Shown here: piece after piece, positions 31,993 through 44,145 of the stretch
How the letters are laid out: every line of letters starts with the position of its first letter
How positions within the stretch are numbered: the stretch's first letter is position 1
Assembly (NCBI GenBank): GCA_963930775.1
Contig: OZ005690.1
Coordinates: 3,890,225 to 3,954,224 of the forward strand
Direction: 5' to 3'
Source of the DNA: Cliona cf. orientalis
Lineage: Eukaryota > Porifera > Demospongiae > Clionaida > Clionaidae
DNA length: 64,000 bases
Position numbers and translations under genes: made by a program
Notes under the pieces: generated by a model
Told to the model about the DNA's origin: nothing
The model's database searches: none
The model's input: the letters and a program-made list of their open reading frames with translations, nothing else

Positions 31993-32766
31993 TCTATATG
32001 CCTCACTAATTCTATATGCATGCATACAATCAAACCTCATAAATACTGCACACTTGGCAGTGGTCTGCATGCCATATACATACAATCAGCTGATTGTACT
32101 AGAGTCCAGTATAGTGCAGTGCAGGCATACAATTGGGTGAGAGTTAACTTGACAGGACATTATGTCAGCCTAAGTTGATAATGGTCTGACATAGTTAAAA
32201 ATTGACCGGAAAATGTCCGATGTCTGACCATTAATTGGAGCACTGTACTACCTTGATGAAACTATATGTATCTGGAAAGTTCTCATCCAATTGGTCATCA
32301 TTCATATCAACACAGACAGAAAGAGAGTTGTCACCATTCACATATCTAGTATAATCTAGTGTAATATCGTGCACATGCAGTATTGCTAATAATAATGAAC
32401 AAGATCATGCTGCTATGTAGTCTAGCATGCACTATGGTAATATTGTATCATAATCTATGACGGTATGCAACCTGAAAGGGGCGTGGTGATTTATAGTTCC
32501 ACCCACTGTCCATTAGTAGGCGGAACACCAGAGGAGGTTGGACATGGTCATGTGCACACAAAAAGTGGGCGTGTTGCCCCATATATAACACTGTACAAAA
32601 TGTAAGTCACAATCTAAAGGCCTATAGGTCAGAGTCTAGCTACATAGCATTGCTTTCACAACCCACGTAATTGTAGTAGGAAGACATATTATCTCTGTTT
32701 GACGTAATAAGTGATATTAAGGGCTTAGGAGTCTATAAGCCCTTGGTAGTATCTACATAGGTCGCA
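31993..32766. repeat. Duplicated non-coding segments
   Basis: 32313-32540 (CAGACAGAAAGAGAGTTGTCACC, GTAATATCGTGCACATGCAGT, CTATGACGGTATGCAACCTG) matches 28783-28990. 32625-32745 matches 29330-29430. These are pieces of the same larger duplication in the 28-33 kb area. 31993-32310 has no recognised content. Confidence 0.65.
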
Positions 32767-32881
32767 CCAAGAGTGTATTAGGAAGAATACGTAGCTCCTG
32801 TATGTTAGTATTGTGCTTATGCTGTGTAGTGTAGAGCTTGCTCGCCCACGCAGTTACGTACTCTTCCTAGTACACTCTTGG
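32767..32881. mobile_element. Complete small TIR element with 5-bp target duplication
   Basis: CCAAGAGTGTATTAGGAAGA on the left is mirrored by CTCTTCCTAGTACACTCTTGG on the right. TCGCA is present on each side (32762-32766 and 32882-32886). At 115 bp this is the shortest copy of the family seen at 12760-13111. Confidence 0.8.
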
Positions 32882-33278
32882 TCGCACATAACAGTGTATA
32901 GGTATGAATATCTGGTTACAACCCCTGCATGTAACCAGGCCAGGCCGGTAGTAAACAGCCAATGACATATGTTTGACATCATATTCAGTCATCCTGTGTT
33001 TTGTACGTATTATTTGCAAAGCTACAAGGTAGTTAGCCAGTATAGGGTGCATGTATGGGTTACCTTTACTGCATGTGGCTTCCCAGGATATGGCTTATCA
33101 CTATGAACATGCATATAATATTATTATGGTTACCTGTATGTGTAGAAAGTTCCTGTTAGTATCAAATCTATGTAGGGATACTGTAATATTATATATTATA
33201 TTGATTGCATGCACACTTCCTGTTTGGTGTACTCCTAAGTCCTGATATGCATGTATAGATGATCTGACTATACTCCAT

Positions 33279-33664
33279 AGGCTCCAACTGTCCCTGAATC
33301 TCCGGGACAGTCCCGGATCTTTAGCAATTGTCCCGCGTCCCGGAAGGCTCTTCTATAATTGTATTATTGGTCCCGGAAGAGGTCCAGACACTAGCATAAA
33401 CACTGTAGTAATAGTACAACTTGTCACTTATTGGTGGTAAAATGAACAACCTGCTTGTGGTAGTGCCTTACAAACTTTGGTTTTTGCAGTAGCAACACTA
33501 CAAGAGCTCTACTAGGCTTGCAAATTCATGCTCTATTCTGGGCATTGTGGTCATCAAATTTAATCATATTGGGTGTGGTGTGGGTGGAGTTATAATTAAT
33601 GATGGCCATATCTAGTGGGTGTGGTCTATGTCCCTAGAGCTGTTCAGGAAAAGTTGGAGCCTAT
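33279..33664. mobile_element. TIR element, ATAGGCTCCAACT ends
   Basis: ATAGGCTCCAACT at the left and AGTTGGAGCCTAT at the right are exact inverted copies. The interior holds GTCCCGGA words in a cluster near 33300-33380. It is a non-coding, MITE-like element of about 386 bp. The target duplication is unclear. Confidence 0.65.
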
Positions 33665-34258
33665 GATACTCTTTTGGATATGATATTGTTTTCACTGGAA
33701 ACAGGAATTGACTGAAGACTGGATGGTATACCAGGTAGCATTGCATATTACCGGCATGCATGCCTATATAGAGGTTAGACAGTACCCTGGTGTGGCTGCC
33801 TGAAAAGACTTGTAAATATATTAATAGTACTGTTACAGTAGTAAATCCTCGTCGCATAGCGTAGGTGGAGGGTTACTGCAATTGTTTGGTCCATCCGTCT
33901 GTCTGTCCCCTTTGCTAAAGGGTAAGGGTCGTCATAGAGAAAATATGCATTCTAGGTATACGTGGCATTAAGGAAGAGTGGTCATGTTAAGTCCTGCCCA
34001 GTGGTGTAGTAGTGTGCAGCTGTTGCAACTTGCCAGCCTGTGTTTAGTACATGGCATCTACCTCAACTACATTACTGTAGTGGCTCTCAAAGTTGAAGTA
34101 TGTCACAGAGGCTTTCAGCTTGTATGTATAGTGACATAGCCAGGTGTCTCCCTCCAACTCTAGTACCAGAACCCCCTTTAGGTGCAGGGTATGTAGTTCA
34201 GTAGTACCAGAACATCTGTTCAGGTGCAGGGCATATAATATGTAGTTCAATACGTATA
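33665..34258. other. Intergenic, no gene seen
   Basis: Short direct repeats at about 34160-34230 (TAGTACCAGAAC with GGTGCAGG(G)) are the only pattern. No coding region is supported. Confidence 0.45.
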
Positions 34259-34362
34259 ATTATAGTTACATCACGGGCGTGAGGGATATAGGGCATTTGT
34301 TGCATCAAAGCCCGAGGGCAATAAATGCCATGCCTGCATGAGCGTGCGTGATATAACTAGTT
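34259..34362. mobile_element. Short foldback sequence
   Basis: ATAGTTACATCACG with CATTTGTTGCA on the left pairs loosely with AATAAATG and CGTGATATAACTAG on the right. The layout is similar to the foldback at 14894-15022, but the arms are less perfect. Confidence 0.45.
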
Positions 34363-35869
34363 CATATCCCATGGGCATAGCTACCATAGATATGCATACT
34401 AACACAAAAAAGACTTACTCGAAATGGACACACAAAGCTGCTCTCTGAGTCAAGTTCTCCAACATTAATTGAACTTCTGAGCCACTAATATTACACTGTG
34501 GATTTCCTGGAGCTATTCATATTGCACTGCTTGTCTCTAGGAAATGCATTGTCATGGTGTATATATTACTTAGCAACAACATAGTGACGGGATGTAATCC
34601 GTTATATTGAACATGCATAGTATTATACACATTGAGCCATGCTATATATATGCATGCATGTATAGCTGTGAGGGTTCTGTACTCCTATGCATTCATTGTT
34701 AAGTGCAGCTCGCTGATATATCATAAAGCAACATTTTTAGGTATGAATTTTATGCAAATTATGCAAGTCAAGTGGTGATTGCATAAATTTTTATCATATT
34801 ACAATAAATGAAACATGTGTAAATTAAAGTTGTGTAAATTTTTCAAGAGGCCCACTTTACTGATTCATATCATTTTTTTAAGACGTCGGTCGCTTTATGG
34901 TAGTATACAGTGATAGCAACCATGTATGCTGAAGAAAGTATTTGATGTAATGAATAGTAATAGAGATCAATCCATTTGATACTACTATCAATACAGAATC
35001 TGCATGCTATATATGAAGTGACCGCATAATTATGACATTTGAAACCCTTTGTTCTATAGCTCTCCTAAGTTCCTCAAAACAACTTATCACTACACTCCAG
35101 GAAGCAACTAGATATTGATAAACAAAATCTATCATAGGATATTATACTCACAGAAGGAACCTCATCAAAGGAAGCGGCTGCCTAGCTAATATGAACTGAA
35201 TATAGTTCCAAGAATCCCATATATCGATCGGCTTAGGAAGTGACCAGACACCGACGTCGACGTCTCTATATGCATGGGCACCTAAGTCAGTGTCATACAG
35301 ACCATGCAAGAATGTCAATACCTAGCTAGGAATAGGCTCCATGACTACGTATTATTGTAAGTGTACATAGTACATGGTAGTGTATCGGAGGAACCTAATT
35401 CAATAGTAATGATATAATAGACTATGATGTATATCCGGCCATAATATAGTCAGTTGTATAATTTACTGCATAATATTATAGAGCCAAAATTCATGTTTGC
35501 TAGACATGCGCAGCTATTGCTATATGTACCTTTGTATTATAGAAATATATTCGATAAAAGAGTAATTTCAAGGGCTAAAATTTCACCAATGAGAGCAGGT
35601 GGCAAAATTGGTGCGAATTATCTCCTGCATGGCAAAAATTAATTCCTGCTATTTGATTTACAATGTAGAGTCTACCATGTATTAATTGTTTGGGATCTAT
35701 GATCCATCTAGTCATGATTGATTGGCCACATGAACTTTCTTTCTCAGTAATATCTTCCTTTTTGTAGGTTGCGCATGTTCAGATAAATATTGCTAGCTAT
35801 ACGTACGCGCTATTAATTATATTATATACAACGAAAAATATTTTTCAGATGATCATTTTTCTTAATATA
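34363..35869. other. Intergenic, no gene seen
   Basis: An AT-rich stretch of about 1.5 kb without a recognisable domain, inverted-end element or tandem array. ATGCATGC-type words occur as they do throughout the window. Confidence 0.45.
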
Positions 35870-36460
35870 TAGTCCGTGTCATTACATGAGGACATGGATA
35901 TTCATCTTGGATGCGCCTGGTTGCTATGAAAGTGCGGTGTGGGCGGAGAGATAGTCTGCACTACAAGGCTCAGGATTGGTCAGAACTGCAGTGCTGTGTG
36001 CACAAAGAGGAGTGGCCATGCATAATTTCTCGGGCCATATCTACAACTAGAGACGCATTGTAGAACGATCAGTGTGAAAGCGCATAGCGTTTCGAGAGGC
36101 CTGCTAAGCAGGTACTCGCCCTGGTGCTAGCCACTGAGCCTCGAGTGAAGCAAGAGGCAAGGTCTGTTCTTTGTCATACCTGTCAGTAGTCCGGTAGCGA
36201 CGTTTGAGCTGAGTGACAACGTCGTCATTACACACTAAGTTGGAGCCAGAGCAACTGCTTGCTGTTAGGGGTGTGGCCTGTGCAATAATTGATATAGGTT
36301 CAAAGTTCATACTCTTTCCATTTGCGCATGCACATGGTATTGGATAATCTTGCACAGGCAGGATACTGTTTGTGCATGAACTATGTCTCTATGTTTTGTG
36401 AGCATGTACTGATCATGTATTCTAGCCACATTATCCCATGATTGTGACATTAAACATACT
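35870..36460. repeat. Dispersed repeat block
   Basis: 35873-35970 matches 21733-21835. 36060-36460 matches the block at about 9600-10290 in the opposite direction (GACATTAAACATACTTGT, CAGGATACTGTTTGTGCATGAA, TTTGTGAGCATGTACTG). It is non-coding. The short CCGGTAGCGACG region is GC-rich but holds no gene. Confidence 0.6.
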
Positions 36461-37390
36461 TGTTAAGTTAACTCTCAGAAGAAAAGTCACAGTTATTGGA
36501 GCCATATCGACTGGTAAGGTATATAGGGCTTCAATCATTATTATACAATGCACGCACCCTTAATGGTGTAGGCTGATATGCTTGCGTGCATGTACATGAG
36601 TAGCTTGTAGATTGGCAGCTACACCTGCATGTGACATTGCCCTTCCTTTGTTCCTTTTTTAGTTAGTGGTTCCCTAAAAATTTTGTTATTTACAACCACA
36701 AAGTATCATGTGCATGATGTGGTATGACAGTGCTACAGATAAGTATTGCTATTTCTTGGAATTAGGTGGGCCTGCAATTTCATCTGTATTTCATAATATA
36801 ATAAGGGCTGCTTTAGACTGGTAATTCCCACTCCTCGCTCAATTTTCTCCTGAGTTGCACGTTTTGATGATACCACTGCATACTATATTGCTTTCTCACC
36901 CAGGCCAATGGCATGTATATAATATCTATGATGGCATCAAGTCCTTAATACTTATTATTCATCTACCAATGTTTTAGTGAGTTACCTCAACTACATTGTT
37001 ATAGCTGTTAAATTTCCCCAAAGGTGTATGCAGGAAGTTAGCCAGTGAGGCTTGCAGAATGATGCCTATATGATGCATGTGCATACATGGCTTCTGAATC
37101 AGGAAGTAGTTATATCATTGCATCTGGAGGAATTTAAAGTTTGTAGCCACTTGTTGACCTGAAACCCCAACTGTACTATTAATAAACTAACGTTGATTAC
37201 ACGCCTTCCTGCATATGTAATGCACTTGTGTTGTTGTAATGCTTGTTCCTTTCCTTTCCTAGAACACATTAACTATGATAAGAGTGTTCCTTTCCTAAAG
37301 AAGGCATGTTAGCCATAGGAGTGTGCAATTCTTTAGACAGTAGTATATTGCAACAGTTACATAGTGATGATTTATAGTGCCTGGCATATA
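36461..37390. other. Intergenic, no gene seen
   Basis: No recognisable coding sequence. Short direct repeats near 37246-37295 (TTCCTTTCCTA-type) are the only pattern noted. Confidence 0.45.
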
Positions 37391-37630
37391 CAGGGCCGTA
37401 GGAGCTGGTCAGGCCATAGCCTGGCCACTTTTTGATCGATTTTTAGGTAAAGATCGTCATAACTTCCTTGTGCGCATGCGCAGTAGCTTTTCCCATCAAA
37501 TCTAGACTATTTTATAAGTGATTTTGACTCTTGTCTTCCACCAAACTCCTTGTACTATCTACTTTATCTAATTCTCTCATCATCATAGATTATGAGCCTG
37601 ACCACTACATTTTTGCTTCCTACGGCCCTG
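37391..37630. mobile_element. TIR element, CAGGGCCGTAGGA ends
   Basis: CAGGGCCGTAGGAGC at the left is mirrored by GCTTCCTACGGCCCTG at the right. GGTCAGGC (left) is mirrored by GCCTGACC (right). CAGGGC ends suggest hAT, but no 8-bp target duplication could be matched. It is 240 bp and non-coding. Confidence 0.7.
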
Positions 37631-38490
37631 ATATAGCTGTGTAAACTAGAAGCACACTTAGTCTATTGCTTAAAGCCAGATAAACCACTAGACTACATGC
37701 ATAAATTGCCCACTCTTCCTTCTGCGGGATATATAATCACGGAAATATACAATACCAAATAGAAGTTGAATGCTTTTGTTGTTGTAGTATTGCACCCACT
37801 CCCTTGGAATATTGGCTTCTTGGAAGGAGGAAAACAGGAAATCAACAGGGACTGCAGAGAGAAGGAAGTGTTACACAAAAATAGCATGATTTAGGAGGAA
37901 CGAATTTTTCTCGATTTGCAAGAAGTTTGAGGGATGGATGGGCGGGTGTGGCGCTGTATCTTCACATTTAAAACTGATCATGTCCAACCTCTCTAATTCA
38001 TTAGAATATCTGTGCAAGATTCCCCCCCCTAGATGCTATAGTCAGGCTGCCTCCCCCCCCCCCCCCATTGCATATTATAGTAAATGTAGTTCTTTCATGA
38101 TAAACACACTAAGGGTGAGTCTAGAAGTCAGAGTGCCTATACCATAGTAATATTATACAAGATATATTGCTAAGCGATATCAAGTGTTGGAGTCCACCTA
38201 TGCCATGTATAGGGAGTGGTCTGATAATGAGACTATCAAGGGCTTGAATTCATGCATGCACACTATTAGATTCCTATGCTATGGGGGAGGGAGCAGACTG
38301 GCAATGAGACTAGCAGTTGAGCTGCATACACACTGTTTTTTGGAAATTGACCATTAAGTAGAGGAACCTAAGGGGCTCCACCATACAACCATACTATAAT
38401 TGCACAGGAAATGCAGTCTATACACCAAACAGGATATGCATGGTTAGTATTATAGTACTAAGTGTAAAGTGTGGTGGAAAGTACATTTCG
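37631..38490. other. Intergenic 5' of MT copy D
   Basis: No gene is seen. It contains a C run at about 38051-38066 and scattered repeat words. The end of this region is the promoter side of methyltransferase D. Confidence 0.5.
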
Positions 38491-38497
38491 GAAAGTG

Positions 38498-38505
38498 TAT
38501 AAAAG
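38498..38505 (+). promoter_or_regulatory. Candidate TATA box for MT copy D
   Basis: TATAAAAG lies 80 bp upstream of the ATG at 38585. A longer open frame starts at 38471, before this motif. If the TATA box is used, transcription would start about 30 bp downstream of it, and the ATG at 38585 would be the first usable start. Confidence 0.55.
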
Positions 38506-38584
38506 AATAAGCTTCAGCAGAGTTGCTATCACACTGCAAACCAGCCATCAACTCGAAGAATCAACCGAAGAAATTTATGCAAAG

Positions 38585-39367
38585 ATGCCCCTTTCAGGCA
38601 ACGTCTGTTCATCTCGGCAAGCAGCCAGCTACGAAACTGGAAGTAAAGTACAACAAGGCATTGGGATTAAGATGATCAACATGCTAAATATAGAGAAGGG
38701 TGCCACTGTTCTTGACCTGGGATGTGGGACTGGCTACCTCACAAAAGTGCTGTCAGAGCGAGTTGGACCAGAGGGGAAGGTGGTGGCTGTAGACCCTGAT
38801 GGAGAAAGACTCAAGATTGCAAGGGAGGAGTACTCTGCCTGCAACATTGATTACGTTCAAGCTGACGATAAGACATTTCCACCAGGGCAGTACGATATCA
38901 TATACAGCAACACTGTGATTCACTGGATCAGAGATAAGGAAGCCCTTTTGAAGAAAGTTTACCAAAATCTTCGTCCGGGAGGTCGCTTTGCATTCACTAC
39001 AACTAATGCTGGCCTTCCATTTCCCGAGATTGGGAAAAAAGTGTTTAACAAATTGGTGGGTCCTGATTTCCTTGACTCGATTCTTCATGGGAAAGCAATA
39101 CATTTGGACGCGAATGAATATAAAAGCCTTGCAACTGATGCAGGATTCAAGCAAGCATCAATGACACTAGTACCACTCTATCCACAATGGGACAATTTGG
39201 ACAAGTACATAGACGCAGTGTACGGGTGGTTCCAAGGAGAATTTGATCCAGCAGAATTTGACCAAGAAGCATATCAGGAAATCAAGAGAGAGTATGGACC
39301 TGGTCCAGTCACTCAGTCTGAGCCTGTGCAAGTAATTTATGGTGTATGTACCAAACCAGTGCACTAA
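38585..39367 (+). CDS. Class I SAM-dependent methyltransferase, copy D (intact, opposite strand)
   Basis: The only copy on the plus strand; 260 residues from the chosen start. The ATG at 38585 was chosen because the protein then begins MPLSGNVCSSRQAASYETGSK and aligns with the start of the other copies. The upstream 38 codons have no counterpart and overlap the TATA motif. SAM-binding motifs: VLDLGCGTGYLTKVL, VVAVDPDGERLKIA, YVQADDKTFPPG, YDIIYSNTVIHWI and LRPGGRFAFTT. The C-terminal cap ends YGPGPVTQSEPVQ, closest to copy F. A polyadenylation signal follows at 39430. Expected role: cytosolic methyl transfer to a small acceptor; substrate unknown. Confidence 0.9.
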   Translation: MPLSGNVCSSRQAASYETGSKVQQGIGIKMINMLNIEKGATVLDLGCGTGYLTKVLSERVGPEGKVVAVDPDGERLKIAREEYSACNIDYVQADDKTFPPGQYDIIYSNTVIHWIRDKEALLKKVYQNLRPGGRFAFTTTNAGLPFPEIGKKVFNKLVGPDFLDSILHGKAIHLDANEYKSLATDAGFKQASMTLVPLYPQWDNLDKYIDAVYGWFQGEFDPAEFDQEAYQEIKREYGPGPVTQSEPVQVIYGVCTKPVH

Positions 39368-39429
39368 TCTGCACAATGTATGTCCAACGTCTTTTATGTT
39401 ATATGTTTCAGCTATACTTTCACTTATTT

Positions 39430-39435
39430 AATAAA
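39430..39435 (+). terminator. Candidate polyadenylation signal of MT copy D
   Basis: AATAAA lies 63 bp past the stop codon of copy D, a normal distance for a short 3' untranslated region. Confidence 0.55.
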
Positions 39436-40239
39436 AGAGATATCACATTTTTACTGTTACAGTAATTACATTATGATTCAGAAACTCATCAAATCCAAAT
39501 CAATTTTGAAATGAGTATGCACACCTTTTAGTATACACTCAAGGATTAATAGTAGACTCTGCAATATTGGCACACTGCATGTGTCTGCCTGTCGCCATAC
39601 CATCACGAAAATGCTAAATAAATATTGCTTGAGCTTTGCTGTGCATTTTTGAGATTAATATTCATTGCACTATTTCACTGTGAATGAACACTGACTGAAC
39701 ATGGCGGATGGTTTATACGTTTGTATGTGCTGTAGTGTCCTGGGCAAGCGCCCATGTACCACATTTCAAGGGCCCACTGCAGCAGCTTCTATAGAACCCG
39801 GGTAAGCACCAAGTCACAGAGTTAAGGGGGGGGGGAAGGATTGTACTAGTGTTTTTTATCAGCCAAGAATAACATAGTGCTCATTAACTAGGGGGGTCTG
39901 GGGGCATGCTCCCCCGGGAAAATTTTACACATTTTAACTGCTGAGACTGTTTGTGGTGGCTTCTGAGACCTGTCTTGTTAGTAATAATAATATTATCTAC
40001 TGGTTCCCCTCCCTATTAATACAGTATGTTTCCTCCCGCGCGGAGCGTGAAGCTGAAAATAATTTGTGTTAAAAAGGAGCAAAAAAGTGCCTATTTCAAC
40101 ACTTTTGCTATTCAAACTTCTTTAATTGTGTATATAGCTTGTGGCAATTCTCAAGGGGGGAGGGGGGGGCAGATGCCACACCCATGTGATCAGTTTAACA
40201 TATGCATTCTGCGAAAGTTTTCTCCATAAAATATTTCCT
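39436..40239. other. Intergenic with G-run repeats
   Basis: No gene. 39720-39810 (GTAGTGTCC, GGGTAAGC, CCCATGTACC) is related to 46450-46580 and 48165-48320. 39825-39975 is the G-run repeat also at 1561 and 29580. A second G run is at 40155-40169. Confidence 0.55.
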
Positions 40240-40990
40240 TCCTGCCGTGCAAATGTTTTCTCCCTTGAATTTTAAGTTTCCTGTTGTGCGGTATACTGCA
40301 ATATTGCCCATGAGCACACTTCCTGTACACAAATTTTTAACTGAGGAATTGTTATACCATATTATTCGGTTTATTTTGCGAGTTTGATTTTTATCGTTTG
40401 ATCATTAACCATGAAATCCTTTTACTATAATCATGGTAGTAAATACATGGGAGAAACATTCCAATCATGCACAATGTTGACATTGATCTGAAGGAATATG
40501 ATACACTATATTTATGAATGTTTACATAGGGGTCGACATAGGGATTTTCCTCATTTACTAGCTGAGTCATACATTCGATCTCATTTCTTTGAAGTTCAAA
40601 CTGTGTGTAAAGAGGGATTCCACTCTATATTATAACATCATGCACATACATAAATGCTAATTGAATTATGTACAGAAGGGATCAACCTGCAGCTGTGGCT
40701 ACTATCAAAATTATTACACCGTGCAATCACTTTGATGCATATTCTGCAGGGCATGCATGTTCTAATTTGGTAGAATTCATGTTTATGATGAGCTCATTGG
40801 GTAATGGGAGTGAAACCACAAACCATAAAATTAGTGGAACTATAGGATAGCTCGTACCAGGAGCTGCAATAGGAAATTCATTAGTTACCACTAGGAACAG
40901 GATACCAAACAGGATATTTACAAATCTACAATCAGGAGAATTCTTAATGAGTGTCACGTCCATGCAGATTGTAGTTAATAACATATGTTG
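40240..40990. repeat. Segments shared, rearranged, with 55600-56250
   Basis: ATGTTTTCTCCCTTGAA, GGTATACTG and GAGCACACTTCCTGTA (40250-40330) occur in the same direction at 55620-55690. TGATCATTAACCATGAAATC and TTTACTATAATCATGGTAGTAAATA (40399-40445) occur in the opposite direction at about 56200-56250. GCAATCACTTTGATGCATA (40724) is near 55938 in the same direction. This repeat has been locally reshuffled. Confidence 0.6.
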
Positions 40991-41167
40991 CCAGGTAACT
41001 CCTTGTGGGGTGTACTAGGCTTGTGCATTTTAAGATTTTTTAGAGCATGCAAAGGGTTGTAAAGCATACAATCATCCTCACCAGGTACTATATTGTGTTC
41101 AGTTACACCCGTACTAGAGTATATTAAGTGTACAAATGTGCTGAGGGCTACATTTGGGATTTGTTTC

Positions 41168-41208
41168 GGGGGGGGGGGGGGGGGGGGGAGGGGGGGGTGG
41201 GGAGGGTA
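41168..41208. repeat. Poly-G tract
   Basis: About 40 bases are almost all G, with single A and T interruptions. Frames across it give proline runs on the minus strand, which is not evidence of coding. It is a likely site of assembly error. Confidence 0.85.
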
Positions 41209-42379
41209 TGCATGTAAACTAGTGTGGAAAAGACAGAAACACATGGTCAACGCCAACAAAAAATGAACACTTGATAGGGTCTCTGAGACCAAATTTTGTG
41301 TGAATTAATCAATTATGTGAATTGATGAAAACGGGCCCTCTGAAATACTTACATGATTTTACTTTATGTTTTGTGCACTGTAATGTATGGTGCAATAAAT
41401 ATTCATACCATTGCCACTTAACTCGCATGATTCGCATAAATGAAACTCGTGCATAAAAATGTCACTTTACAGGACCCTGTCAATTGTCTCCACTAACTGT
41501 CAGTCTTTGAGACATAAATTAACAACTAACTCAATATCACAATGTATGTTATGTACTTCCACAGCGGAAGGTCTATAAGGAACCTATTATTCATGCATGG
41601 TTCAGTCAATCAACTAATGTAAAGATCAGTGTAGCTTTGTAATTTGAAACGTAAGTATAAAGCATATAAAGTATAATTGTGCTTTGCAGTGTGTGCTAAT
41701 TGCCTGCTAATTGAAGTTATCATGTTCGATAACCAAATATTAACTATACTATTATTATGATAAAGTCCCAATACTGAGCTGACGTAGCTATAAAGGTACT
41801 AGATTGACTAATTATGGTGATAATACTGTAAATCATATATTAATTATTCAATAATTAATTGTAGACATAATATTATTACTTTTATTACCAGTCATATTAA
41901 CCATTAAAAATTCCTTTATGCTTGATGGCGCTAACAACCGGGCCAACGTGATCAAATTAACAACTACACAGCATGTAATAATGGTTAATCACCATAACTA
42001 CCAATTAAAGGCATTATATGTCATGATATAGCGCATATAATTGCTTCATATATAATGACCTCATTAGTCTCTCTCTCTCTTGCATATCTTTCCTTGTTCC
42101 TTAAGCCCTCTCCTCTTCTTCCTCCTCCAAACAATTGATGCATCCAATTTAGATCACGTCTATGAATTTTTAGCTCCATCAAGCACGGAAAGTTCAGCTA
42201 TCACATCAGTGGTTGATACTCTCCTTTTGATTACCATAGCCACTAATTAACTGCATTATATCACGACGTAAGACGTAATTGCTTGTAAGTGAGCTTGTAG
42301 TAAAGTGTGTACAGGAAGGTACATTCTATATAGTATAAGAATACATAGTATTATAATACTGTGGTATAATAATATACAT
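41209..42379. other. Intergenic, no gene seen
   Basis: AT-rich sequence with no recognised domain or element borders. It has a CT-rich stretch near 42068-42130. Confidence 0.45.
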
Positions 42380-42502
42380 GCAATGGGAGTACTGTAACAT
42401 GGAAATACTATAATGTGATTGTAACATGGGAGTACTGGGAGTAACATGGAGTAACATGAGAGTACATTGAGTACATGGAGTAACATGGGAGTACTGTGAC
42501 AT
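42380..42502. repeat. Degenerate tandem repeat, GTAACATGGGAGTACTG units
   Basis: Imperfect units of 10-20 bp built from GTAACATGG and GAGTACTG are repeated about six to eight times. Frames through it on the minus strand give ST-, P- and MLL-rich peptides that simply mirror the repeat. Confidence 0.8.
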
Positions 42503-42537
42503 GATTGCTTCACTTATGATGCTAGCAGCTAGGCATA

Positions 42538-42881
42538 TAGTCTCGTCCCCAGACCCCACCCTCAAAAGGAGGGAAAAGGGGTCTGGTGACTTCGGGCAGT
42601 TTTCTTGGTTTGGCCGGCTCTGGGCGCGCGCGCCTACACGGGTACGCTTGAGCAGAGCTCGGATCTGATTGGCCAGTAAGGCTGCGTAGGCGATTCAAAT
42701 TTGTATAGCGGGCAATGGCCCTGCTACAATCCTGTGGCTAGCGAGTCATATGACTAGGCTAAAGCTTGCAATCTGATTGGGACACGCAAATTCCTCCGCG
42801 GGTCATCAACTGGACCAAGCTTTTTGCCCAAAGTCACCAGACCCTTTTCCTCCTCGAGGGTGGGGTCTGGGGACGAGACTA
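42538..42881. mobile_element. Mutator-like MITE with 9-bp target duplication
   Basis: TAGTCTCGTCCCCAGACCCC with ACCCTC at the left is mirrored by GAGGGTGGGG plus TCTGGGGACGAGACTA at the right. The arms extend through AAAAGGGGTCTGGTGACTT to about 60 bp with small gaps. CTAGGCATA is present on both sides (42529-42537 and 42882-42890). Long inverted ends with a 9-bp duplication are the hallmark of Mutator-type elements. It is 344 bp and non-autonomous; the inside is GC-rich with GCGCGCGCG. Confidence 0.85.
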
Positions 42882-43219
42882 CTAGGCATATAGAGCTAGG
42901 AGACAAATCCTAGAATATTTTTGTTTTCGCCATAATAATATTATATCATATTATATCATAGTACTTAATCTAGTACAATCAAGTACAAGAGGAGGGAAAG
43001 AGAGTTATAAACTGTTGCAAATTATTTGGTAACTAAGTCGACCATTCAACTAAATACAAGCGTATGAATATTGAATGAAATTCCCTATTCTTAAGTTTGA
43101 TGGAACCATGTAAGTGGGCCAATAATATGATCTAAATATGAACTTTAATGCAGCAACAGTTTTGGTAATGGAAGAAGGCAGAGCTTGTAAAAGGAATTAT
43201 TAAGAGGGAATTTTTCTAT

Positions 43220-43528
43220 AAGTATACAAACAATTGAATAAAACTAAAAGATGAAGTAGGGATGGCAGGGTCAAACATACAAGATTTGTAGAGATAATCA
43301 CATCCACTACTAATAGCTATAGTAGTATACATCCCTACACTTGCTTTTTGAGGGGTGCAAAACTGTAATATCTTCCATACGCAAGTCGAGAGTATGAAAA
43401 AGTAAGGTAAGCAAGCATAGGGATGTATAGTGGATGTGATTATTCCTACAATTAAATCTTGTTCATGTACGTTTTGACCCTGCCATCCCTACTTCATCTT
43501 TCAGTTTTATTCAATTGTTTTTATACTT
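43220..43528. mobile_element. Long-arm TIR element (partner at 57076)
   Basis: AAGTATACAAACAATTGAAT on the left and ATTCAATTGTTTTTATACTT on the right begin arms of about 125 bp. The arms include GATGAAGTAGGGATGGCAGGG, its complement, and GTGGATGTGAT. Between the arms is a short spacer. It is absent from the equivalent place near 58950, so it inserted after the segmental duplication. No transposase. Confidence 0.8.
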
Positions 43529-44145
43529 CTTTTTGTTCCTTTTTTATTGCTCTCAGTATATAACTTCATCTTACATGGTTTGCTGTCAGTATGGAAATGG
43601 GAGGTGTTGAAGATCGCATATCTGCGCAAAATTCGTAGCCACGCCCCTCGTTAACTTGCATTCCTATGCCTATATGATCAAGAAGGCTGACAAAGAAGGC
43701 AGCTTTAGGTGGCCGAAGTAGAAATGAGACTCTTCCGTTTAGGGAGAAAACAAGACTTATTATAGAGTCTACTGACTAGATGATAGAGCTCATTAAGAAG
43801 CAATTACATGCCTTGTATCTTGATACAATGCCTTAATTAGTGGCTATGACAGTGGTGCGAAATAGCTATCATTTTGATCACGTTGGCCCAGTTGTATGCA
43901 TGACTGTCTATTTAGCTCCATCAAGCACAAGGAATTTCTGTTATCATTAAATGTTAACTTTAATTAGTAGTTGATTCCATGGTAATTGACTTACAACAAT
44001 GATATGCTCATGCATATAATAATATTATTGATTGAATATCAATTTATGACTTTTAATCATTTCAGTGTTGAAATAGCTTAATAGAGGAGAATGTGAATAA
44101 ATTTGTAGCAAAAGATATACATACAAAATATTGTACTATAATATA

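Noticed and set aside
38471..38584. 38-codon N-terminal extension of methyltransferase D
   Set aside because: It overlaps a TATA motif and has no counterpart in the other copies, so the ATG at 38585 was preferred.
41168..41208. G-quadruplex regulatory element
   Set aside because: The G tract could fold as a quadruplex, but it is not near a gene start and similar runs occur in dispersed repeats, so a regulatory role is unsupported.
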